DNA from: Thalassobacillus devorans
GTDB taxonomy: Bacteria > Bacillota > Bacilli > Bacillales > Halobacillaceae
DNA length: 64,000 nt
NCBI RefSeq assembly: GCF_900176565.1
Contig: NZ_FXEH01000003.1
Location: 176,332-240,331 of the forward strand
Direction: 5' to 3'
How positions within the stretch are numbered: position 1 is the first letter of the stretch; every line of letters starts with the position of its first letter. Position numbers and translations under genes: made by a program. The notes beneath the pieces were generated by a model, which saw nothing but the letters and a program-made list of their open reading frames with translations, made no database searches and was not told where the DNA came from. Of the stretch, positions 58,363 to 64,000 are shown piece after piece.

Positions 58363-58839
58363 ATGGAACCATTTGATTTTATTGAAATAAAGGTGCCTGC
58401 TAAGCCGGAATATGTAGGCGTGGTCAGGTTGAGCACTTCTGGTGTTGCAAACCGTATGGGCTTCTCTTATGAAGACATCGAAGACCTGAAGGTTGCTATT
58501 TCCGAAGCGATTACCAATGCTGTCAAACATGCCTATAAAGAGTCAGATGAAGGAGACATCACTATCGGTTTCGGAGTCTATCAAGACCGTTTAGAGATAA
58601 TGGTGGCTGATCACGGCGGCAGTTTCGACCTTTCCAATGTAAAAGAAGATATTGGTCCTTACCAGCAGAACGATGCTATCGAAGACTTGCGTGAAGGAGG
58701 CTTCGGGCTGTTTTTGATTGACGCCTTGATGGATAAGGTGGAAATCAGCAGCAGATATGGAGTCATAGTACTTATGACGAAGTATCTTCATGAAAATGAG
58801 GTGGGTCAAGATGGCGACCAGATCTCAACAACACAATAA
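58363..58839 (+). CDS. rsbW: anti-sigma factor and kinase RsbW
   Basis: A 158-residue GHKL kinase. VAISEAITNAVKHAYKESD is the N box, MVADHGGSFDL the G1 box and EGGFGLFLIDALMDKVEI the G2 box. It holds SigB inactive, or phosphorylates RsbV. ATG 58363 is chosen: AAGGTGGA lies upstream and MEPFDFIEIKVPAKPEYVGV matches B. subtilis. A GTG at 58351 is less likely. It overlaps sigB by 29 bases. Confidence 0.96.
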   Translation: MEPFDFIEIKVPAKPEYVGVVRLSTSGVANRMGFSYEDIEDLKVAISEAITNAVKHAYKESDEGDITIGFGVYQDRLEIMVADHGGSFDLSNVKEDIGPYQQNDAIEDLREGGFGLFLIDALMDKVEISSRYGVIVLMTKYLHENEVGQDGDQISTTQ

Positions 58840-59602
58840 AGGTGAAGACGAAGTATACCAATGGATAGCTTATCTCCAGGAGAACCCTAGAGATGAAGAG
58901 GTCCAGGAAAAGATAGTATTAGCCTACAAAGACCTAGTCGAATCGATAGCACGAAAATATTCAAAAAACAGTTCGATACACGAAGATTTAGCCCAGGTAG
59001 GGATGTTAGGTCTGTTGGCCGCTATCCGTAGATATGATCCATCTTTCGGCAAATCATTCGAATCCTTTGCCATTCCTACGATCATTGGAGAAATCAAACG
59101 TTTCATCCGTGACAAAACATGGAGTGTGCATGTACCGAGACGTATTAAAGAATTAGGACCGAAAATTAAAAAAGCAGCAGAAGAACTGACTACGCAATTG
59201 CAGCGTTCTCCTTCCGTAATGGAAATTGCCGACTACCTTGAAGTATCTGAAGAAGATGTGCTGGAAACGATGGAAATGGGCAAAAGTTACAAAGCGCTGT
59301 CTGTCGATCGTAAAATTGAAGCTGATTCTGATGGAAGCACGGTGACGATCCTGGATTTAATCGGTAACCAGGAAGCCGGTTTCGAACATGTCGACCAGCA
59401 GATGCTTTTGGAAAAAGTGCTGCCTATTCTCTCTGAACGTGAACAGGAAATTCTCCAGTGCACTTATTTTGAGAATATGAGTCAAAAGGATACCGGTGAG
59501 CAGCTGGGCATCTCCCAGATGCATGTGTCCCGATTACAACGGCGCGCGTTAAGAAAACTCCGTGAAGCCCTGCAATCAGAATCATCAGAGGCCTTCTATT
59601 GA
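58811..59602 (+). CDS. sigB: general stress sigma factor SigB
   Basis: A 263-residue sigma-70 group 3 factor. Region 2 includes HEDLAQVGMLGLLAAIRRYD and SFAIPTIIGEIKRFIRDKTW, region 3 GPKIKKAAEELTTQLQRSPS, and region 4 QKDTGEQLGISQMHVSRLQR with the -35-recognising helix. It directs the general stress regulon. ATG 58811 has GAGGTGG upstream and gives MATRSQQHN; the ATG at 58790 is further away. It overlaps rsbW (29 bases), and rsbX begins three bases after its stop. Confidence 0.96.
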   Translation: MATRSQQHNKGEDEVYQWIAYLQENPRDEEVQEKIVLAYKDLVESIARKYSKNSSIHEDLAQVGMLGLLAAIRRYDPSFGKSFESFAIPTIIGEIKRFIRDKTWSVHVPRRIKELGPKIKKAAEELTTQLQRSPSVMEIADYLEVSEEDVLETMEMGKSYKALSVDRKIEADSDGSTVTILDLIGNQEAGFEHVDQQMLLEKVLPILSEREQEILQCTYFENMSQKDTGEQLGISQMHVSRLQRRALRKLREALQSESSEAFY

Positions 59603-59604
59603 GT

Positions 59605-60195
59605 ATGGAAGTAAGTCGCATGAAGATTGCAACTTATCAAAAGCCTAAAAAGGGAAACTATTATTGTGGGGATAGTTATTATTATAAAGAAACGGATAAA
59701 TCTTTTGTTTGCGCGATAGCCGATGGGCTTGGCAGTGGTGAATTGGCCAAAGAATCTTCGCAGGCTGTCATGGATGTGATTGAAGATTATCCAGATTTGC
59801 CCATTGAAGGTTTAATCAAAAAATGCAACGAAGCACTTATGAGCAAACGAGGGGTAGTTTTAGGGATTTTGAAAATCGATTACCCGAGTGAAACCTACTC
59901 CTATTCCTCAATCGGTAACATTGGGATTATGACAGTGACTAGTGAAGGGCAAAAGAAACGTAATATACCACTTGCCGGATATCTCACTGGTTATCCGAAA
60001 AAGATGCGGGTTGTGCATGGTAAGCTGGAACGTGGATTAGTTTTCATCATGTTCTCGGATGGCGTGAATGAACGTCAGCTTTCCTCGAAGCTATTCCATG
60101 ATTTCGATGTAAACCGTATTATCAAGCAATATGAAATTGAAAATGGCGATACTCGTGATGATGATACGACGTTAATCGCCATGAAATACGAATAG
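59605..60195 (+). CDS. rsbX: PP2C-type feedback phosphatase RsbX
   Basis: A protein of about 196 residues. NYYCGDSYYYKETDKSFVCA and IADGLGSGELAKESSQAV hold metal-binding aspartates, and VFIMFSDGVNERQL with RDDDTTLIAMKY ends the PP2C fold. It dephosphorylates RsbS and RsbR to reset the stressosome. Length matches B. subtilis RsbX (199). The start may be ATG 59605, or ATG 59620 with GGAAG eight bases upstream. It ends at a terminator. Confidence 0.93.
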   Translation: MEVSRMKIATYQKPKKGNYYCGDSYYYKETDKSFVCAIADGLGSGELAKESSQAVMDVIEDYPDLPIEGLIKKCNEALMSKRGVVLGILKIDYPSETYSYSSIGNIGIMTVTSEGQKKRNIPLAGYLTGYPKKMRVVHGKLERGLVFIMFSDGVNERQLSSKLFHDFDVNRIIKQYEIENGDTRDDDTTLIAMKYE

Positions 60196-60237
60196 AGGAC
60201 CTTATCTCATTGGAATTGGGATAAGGTTCTTTTTAGT
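60194..60237 (+). terminator. intrinsic terminator of the sigB operon
   Basis: GACCTTATCTCA and TGGGATAAGGTTC arms, followed by TTTTTAG. Confidence 0.8.
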
Positions 60238-60307
60238 TTATCGCGAGGTAAAGGAGAGGGAAATTTGTTAGAATGAAGAAGATATGTATGTTTGAGGAGG
60301 TTCCAAC

Positions 60308-62476
60308 TTGAGTGAACAAGGTCTAAAAGCGTCACCGATCTCATGGGTGGCTAAAGAAGCGAATATTTCTGAAAAGGCAATACAACAAGTTATCGACATG
60401 CTTGCGGATGGTAACACCGTTCCTTTCATAGCTCGTTATCGAAAAGAAATGACGGGCGGACTTGATGAGGTGCAAATCAAAACCATCGAAGATAAATGGA
60501 ACTATGTCCAGAATTTGAATCAACGGAAAGAAGAGGTCATCCGTTTAATCGATGAACAAGGAAAGCTTACAGACGAACTTCGGGAAAGTATTGAACAGGC
60601 ACCACAGCTTCAAAAGGTGGAAGATCTTTATCGCCCGTATAAACAAAAAAGAAGGACACGTGCGACGATTGCGAAAGAAAAAGGCCTCGAACCATTAGCG
60701 GAAATGGTCTGGTCTCAACAGAAGTTCGACTTTGCAGAAGAAGCTGCTGTTTATGTTTCAGAAGAACAGGAGTTACATACGGTGGAGGATGTATTAGCCG
60801 GTGTCAATGATATTATTGCCGAATGGATATCAGATGAGCCCGAATACCGGGAAGCAATCAGACAGCGGACATTCAAATCCGGTACGATCCAGTCGACCGC
60901 TAAAGATTCGGAAGCGGACGAAAAAGGCGTATTTGAAATGTATTATGATTACCAGGAACCTGTACGAGCGGTTGTATCCCACCGGGTTTTAGCGTTGAAT
61001 CGCGGAGAAAAAGAGGGGATCATCAAAGTTTCCATCCAGCCTCCTGAAGAAAGTATCATTTCTTATCTGGAACGGAAGGTGATACGCAATGAGGCGAATC
61101 AGAAGATGCGTGACTTTTTAGCAACTGCAATCCAGGACGGGTACAAGCGGCTGATTGAACCATCGATAGAAAGAGAAATACGTAACAGTCTTTCTGAAAA
61201 AGCCGAGGAGCAGGCGATCGAAGTTTTTTCTCAAAATTTGAGAAGCCTGTTACTGCAGCCCCCATTGAAAGGGAAAACAGTACTTGGTGTTGATCCAGCA
61301 TACAGAACGGGCTGTAAACTGGGAGTTATCGATGAAACCGGAAAAATGCACAGTGTCTCCGTGATGTATCCGACTCCCCCAAGGAATGATATCAAAGGTG
61401 CAGAAAAGATATTACTTTCCTTCTTAGACAAATATCCAGTTGAATTGATTGCGATTGGAAACGGGACAGCTTCCCGGGAAACAGAGCAATTCATTGCTGA
61501 TATGATTCAAAAACATAGTCTTGACATTGCTTACATGATAGTCAACGAAGCTGGGGCGAGTGTCTATTCCGCTTCAACATTGGCACGGGAAGAGTTTCCT
61601 GACCTGCAAGTGGAAGAGAGGAGTGCCATATCGATTGCCCGTCGTGTCCAGGATCCTTTAGCTGAACTGGTGAAGATAGACCCGCAATCAATCGGCGTCG
61701 GTCAGTATCAGCACGATGTAACCCAGAAGAAGCTGAAAGAATCACTGACCTTTGTAGTCGAAACTGCCGTTAACCAGGTAGGTGTTAATGTCAATACAGC
61801 CTCCAGTTCCTTGCTGCAATATGTATCCGGCTTAAGCAAGACGGTGGCTAATAATGTCGTGAAGCAGCGGGAAGAGCTAGGGAAATTCACGAATCGTAAA
61901 GAACTGAAAAAGATCCCGCGACTAGGAGCAAAAACGTACGAGCAAAGTATTGGGTTCTTGCGGATCATAGACGGGAAGGAGCCATTAGATCGTACCCCGA
62001 TCCACCCCGAAAGCTATCAGGCAGCAAGAGATTTATTAAAAATGGTCGACAGTAGTGAAGAAGACCTTGGTACGCAGCAGCTTGCCGACAGCCTGAAAGG
62101 GATGGAGTCAGAAGAAACAGCAGAGAAGCTGGGAATCGGGTTACCTACTTTGCAGGATATTATTAAATCACTGGTACAGCCAGGCAGGGATCCTCGTGAT
62201 GAATTGCCTAAGCCGTTGCTGAAAAAGAATGTACTTGCGATGGAAGATTTAGAAGAAGGAATGGAATTGGAAGGTACAGTCCGTAATGTCGTCGACTTCG
62301 GTGCGTTTGTTGATATCGGTGTCAAGCAGGATGGGCTTGTCCATATTTCCAAGTTAGCCGACAAGTTTGTTAAACATCCCATGGATGTCGTCGCTGTCGG
62401 CGATGTTGTTACCGTATGGGTGGAAAAAGTGGATATGGATAAGCAGCGGATTGCATTGACGATGGTAAATAAATAA
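60308..62476 (+). CDS. tex: Tex-family RNA-binding transcription accessory protein
   Basis: A 722-residue Tex protein. N-terminal helical domain (VPFIARYRKEMTGGLDEVQI near residues 38-57), a YqgF/RuvC-like domain (TVLGVDPAYRTGCKLGVIDE near residue 325), helix-hairpin-helix repeats (NTASSSLLQYVSGLSKTVAN near residue 495) and a C-terminal S1 RNA-binding domain (EGTVRNVVDFGAFVDIGVKQ near residue 655). It acts with RNA polymerase and RNA. In B. subtilis ydcI (tex) has the same place after rsbX. It starts at TTG after GAGGAGGTTCCAAC. Confidence 0.94.
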   Translation: MSEQGLKASPISWVAKEANISEKAIQQVIDMLADGNTVPFIARYRKEMTGGLDEVQIKTIEDKWNYVQNLNQRKEEVIRLIDEQGKLTDELRESIEQAPQLQKVEDLYRPYKQKRRTRATIAKEKGLEPLAEMVWSQQKFDFAEEAAVYVSEEQELHTVEDVLAGVNDIIAEWISDEPEYREAIRQRTFKSGTIQSTAKDSEADEKGVFEMYYDYQEPVRAVVSHRVLALNRGEKEGIIKVSIQPPEESIISYLERKVIRNEANQKMRDFLATAIQDGYKRLIEPSIEREIRNSLSEKAEEQAIEVFSQNLRSLLLQPPLKGKTVLGVDPAYRTGCKLGVIDETGKMHSVSVMYPTPPRNDIKGAEKILLSFLDKYPVELIAIGNGTASRETEQFIADMIQKHSLDIAYMIVNEAGASVYSASTLAREEFPDLQVEERSAISIARRVQDPLAELVKIDPQSIGVGQYQHDVTQKKLKESLTFVVETAVNQVGVNVNTASSSLLQYVSGLSKTVANNVVKQREELGKFTNRKELKKIPRLGAKTYEQSIGFLRIIDGKEPLDRTPIHPESYQAARDLLKMVDSSEEDLGTQQLADSLKGMESEETAEKLGIGLPTLQDIIKSLVQPGRDPRDELPKPLLKKNVLAMEDLEEGMELEGTVRNVVDFGAFVDIGVKQDGLVHISKLADKFVKHPMDVVAVGDVVTVWVEKVDMDKQRIALTMVNK

Positions 62477-62483
62477 CACAAAT

Positions 62484-62525
62484 AAAAGATACCAGGATAG
62501 CACTATTTCTGGTATCTTTTATTTG
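62484..62525 (+). terminator. intrinsic terminator of tex
   Basis: AAATAAAAGATACCAG and CTGGTATCTTTTATTT form a 16-bp stem with a loop of about 10 bases. Confidence 0.85.
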
Positions 62526-62705
62526 TATTCCTTTTTGTAAAAGAACCAGCATTGGTTCAACATTTTTATTTGATACTTATCTTTGTGGTAAAAAGCATTT
62601 GCCATCTGTTTTTTTAACCAGCCAGGCATTTGGTTTGTAACCTCCTTGATGAGAAAATGAAAGTGCTATGATAAGATATGCAAGTAACGTAGGTGGTGTG
62701 ACTAT

Positions 62706-63161
62706 ATGAGGGAAATAGACCAGGCTCAATTGAAAAATCTTACCCATCAAATTTCAGAGAAATATTTCGATAAGCCGTTCCTTGATCACGTATGTTTCAA
62801 TTCCCGACTTCGTACTACTGGGGGAAGATACATACCAGCCAAGCGTACCATTGAATTGAACCCTAAATTTTTAAAAGAGATAGGAAAAGAAGAATTCATC
62901 GGCATCATCAAGCATGAGCTTTGTCATTATCATTTGCATATTGAAGGGAAAGGATACAAGCACCGTGACCCGGAATTCCGAGAGTTGTTAAAACGGACAG
63001 GCTCACCAAGATTCTGTTCTGAACTGCCGTCCCAGAAGCAGAAAAAGAAGCATCATTATTGTTGCGAGAAATGTGGTCAGACCTATGCCAGAGCGAGGAG
63101 AGTCGACACAAGACGATACCGTTGTGGAAAATGTCGGGGAAAATTAAAAAAACATAGCTAG
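62706..63161 (+). CDS. ydcK: SprT family zinc-metallopeptidase-like protein (YdcK)
   Basis: A 151-residue SprT-like protein. The metal-binding and catalytic motif is IIKHELCHYHLHIEGKGYKH (HExxH near residue 77), and a C-terminal zinc ribbon has CCEKCGQTYARARRVDTRRY and RCGKCRGKLKKHS. It resembles the B. subtilis YdcK, which lies between tex and the trnS cluster exactly as here. The substrate is unknown. AACGTAGGTGGTGTG precedes the ATG. Confidence 0.9.
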   Translation: MREIDQAQLKNLTHQISEKYFDKPFLDHVCFNSRLRTTGGRYIPAKRTIELNPKFLKEIGKEEFIGIIKHELCHYHLHIEGKGYKHRDPEFRELLKRTGSPRFCSELPSQKQKKKHHYCCEKCGQTYARARRVDTRRYRCGKCRGKLKKHS

Positions 63162-63249
63162 ATATATTGACGAATCTTAGTACCCATGTTAAATTAAATA
63201 AGCCTTAAAAAAACAAGCAAAAAACACAGAAACATTTTTTGAAAAGTGT

Positions 63250-63276
63250 TTGACAAGCTTGGCTAAATATTATAAT
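63250..63276 (+). promoter_or_regulatory. promoter of the tRNA cluster
   Basis: TTGACA with TATAAT 15 bases later, or TAATAT at 17. It lies about 60 bases before tRNA-Asn, as expected for a stable RNA promoter. Confidence 0.7.
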
Positions 63277-63334
63277 ATATTTAACGTCGCTGTTGTTCGT
63301 TTCAGCAGCCAACCTTAAATACTAATGACATTAT

Positions 63335-63409
63335 TCCACCGTAGCTCAGTGGTAGAGCAATCGGCTGTTAACCGATTGGTCGTAGGTTCGAATCCTACCG
63401 GTGGAGCCA
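63335..63409 (+). tRNA. tRNA-Asn(GTT)
   Basis: The acceptor stem TCCACCG/CGGTGGA, TAGCTCAGTGG D arm, anticodon loop CTGTTAA with GTT at 63367-63369, and GGTTCGAATCC T arm are present. CCA is encoded. It begins the cluster behind a strong promoter. Confidence 0.97.
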
Positions 63410-63411
63410 GT

Positions 63412-63502
63412 GGAGAAGTACTCAAGTGGCTGAAGAGGCGCCCCTGCTAAGGGTGTAGGTCGCGTAAGCGGCGCGAGGGTTCAAATCCCTCCTTCTCCGC
63501 CA
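63412..63502 (+). tRNA. tRNA-Ser(GCT)
   Basis: Acceptor GGAGAAG/CTTCTCC, long variable arm (TAGGTCGCGTAAGCGGCGCG), anticodon GCT at 63446-63448 and encoded CCA. The long variable arm is that of a class II tRNA. Confidence 0.97.
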
Positions 63503-63519
63503 TTTTATTTTGTCAAAAT

Positions 63520-63591
63520 GGCCCGTTGGTCAAGTGGTTAAGACACCGCCCTTTCACGGCGGTAACACGGGTTCGAATCCCGTACGGGTCA
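63520..63591 (+). tRNA. tRNA-Glu(TTC), no encoded CCA
   Basis: Acceptor GGCCCGT/ACGGGTC with one G-U pair, anticodon TTC at 63553-63555 and GGTTCGAATCC T arm. The 3' end is A followed by CTT, so CCA must be added after processing, unlike its neighbours. Confidence 0.96.
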
Positions 63592-63613
63592 CTTTCCTTT
63601 TGAAAAATACATA

Positions 63614-63690
63614 GGTCCGGTAGTTCAGTTGGTTAGAATGCCTGCCTGTCACGCAGGAGGTCGCGGGTTCGAGTCCCGTCCGGACCGCCA
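63614..63690 (+). tRNA. tRNA-Asp(GTC)
   Basis: Acceptor GGTCCGG/CCGGACC, anticodon GTC at 63648-63650, T arm GGTTCGAGTCC, encoded CCA. Confidence 0.97.
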
Positions 63691-63699
63691 TTTTGTGTT

Positions 63700-63774
63700 T
63701 GGGCCATAGCCAAGCGGTAAGGCAGCGGATTTTGATTCCGTCATGCGCTGGTTCGAATCCAGCTGGCCCAGCCA
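63700..63774 (+). tRNA. tRNA-Gln(TTG)
   Basis: Acceptor TGGGCCA/TGGCCCA, anticodon TTG at 63732-63734, T arm GGTTCGAATCC, encoded CCA followed by a T run, which may end the first tRNA transcript. Confidence 0.97.
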
Positions 63775-63796
63775 TTTTTTATTTCAAAATTTACCA

Positions 63797-63825
63797 TTGA
63801 CTTTGGGGTATACGGATCATATAAT
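63797..63825 (+). promoter_or_regulatory. internal promoter before tRNA-Lys
   Basis: TTGACT, a 17-base spacer and TATAAT. A stem TTTTTGAGC/GCTCAAAAA (63836-63858) follows between it and tRNA-Lys, possibly a processing signal; it lacks a T run and is not a usual terminator. Confidence 0.8.
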
Positions 63826-63873
63826 AGTCAATGTCGCTTTTTGAGCCATATGCTCAAAAAAGTAATACTATAA

Positions 63874-63949
63874 GAGCCATTAGCTCAGTTGGTAGAGCAT
63901 CTGACTTTTAATCAGAGGGTCGAAGGTTCGAATCCTTCATGGCTCACCA
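63874..63949 (+). tRNA. tRNA-Lys(TTT)
   Basis: Acceptor GAGCCAT/ATGGCTC, anticodon TTT at 63907-63909, T arm GGTTCGAATCC, encoded CCA. Confidence 0.97.
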
Positions 63950-63954
63950 TTTAT

Positions 63955-64000
63955 GCGGGTGTGGTGGAACTGGCAGACACGCTAGACTTAGGATCTAGTG
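63955..64000 (+). tRNA. tRNA-Leu(TAG), truncated by window end
   Basis: It begins GCGGGTGTGGTGGAACTGGC and reaches the anticodon stem CTAGA with loop CTTAGGA (anticodon TAG), then the window ends. The D arm and anticodon fit tRNA-Leu(TAG) of the B. subtilis trnS order. Confidence 0.9.

Noticed and set aside
63554..63775. 73-residue minus-strand frame with GFEPA and GLEPATS-type sequence
   Set aside because: It is antisense to three tRNA genes; the repeated motif is the well-known artefact produced by translating the conserved T arm.

Overview
The window reads as chromosome of a Gram-positive, spore-forming, low-to-moderate GC member of the Bacillaceae. Evidence: strong AGGAGG ribosome sites, frequent TTG and GTG starts, many Bacillus-type y-genes (YueI, YdbP, YteA, YppG, YdcC), and a right half in the same order as the B. 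subtilis cshA-acpS-alr-ndoA-sigB-tex-ydcK-trnS region. The protein flavour suggests a moderately halophilic genus close to Halobacillus, but that is inference only. There are no rRNA genes, CRISPR arrays or prophage.

Layout. 1-12 kb: cstA with a perfect cre site, a type II NADH dehydrogenase, a lipid kinase, a GltS-type glutamate symporter, a lytic transglycosylase, Ohr and small membrane proteins. 12-16.6 kb: an NprR-type peptide-regulated transcription factor whose stop codon overlaps the start of a 40-residue exported peptide gene, then a YwrD-type gamma-glutamyltransferase with a split chromate transporter. 16.6-31 kb: stress and membrane genes (YteA, DUF2254, DUF368/PopT), thioredoxins, flavoenzymes, a membrane-fusion protein without an obvious pump, a LysM-NlpC/P60 wall hydrolase and a second lipid kinase. 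31-32.8 kb: an IS1182-family element. 33-40.4 kb: small enzymes, a MarR regulator with a near-consensus promoter and operator, and an ABC-F gene preceded by a leader peptide and an intrinsic terminator. 40.4-42.7 kb: an IS110/IS1111-type element inserted in the centre of a long palindromic repeat; three further copies of that repeat lie at 9.8, 40.5 and 49.6 kb. 42.8-49.5 kb: YppG, an esterase, DegV, an EamA exporter, cshA, a nucleoside hydrolase and a rhomboid protease. 49.9-63.2 kb: acpS, nnr, ydcC, alr, the ndoAI/ndoA toxin-antitoxin pair, the complete rsbR-S-T-U-V-W-sigB-rsbX general stress operon with an internal sigma-B promoter, tex and sprT. 63.3-64 kb: a tRNA cluster Asn-Ser-Glu-Asp-Gln-Lys-Leu that runs off the end.

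How it works together. The RsbR/RsbS stressosome, RsbT, RsbU, RsbV, RsbW and RsbX form the complete partner-switching pathway controlling SigB, with autoregulation. Several other genes (ohr, gltS, a glutaredoxin) have upstream sequences that resemble sigma-B promoters. The most unusual systems are the NprR/NprX-like quorum-sensing cassette, the ABC-F attenuator leader, the cshA terminator leader, and the IS110-type insertion in a palindromic repeat with a long structured non-coding end that may encode its guide (bridge/seek) RNA. Many gene starts were moved to the codon best supported by a Shine-Dalgarno sequence.
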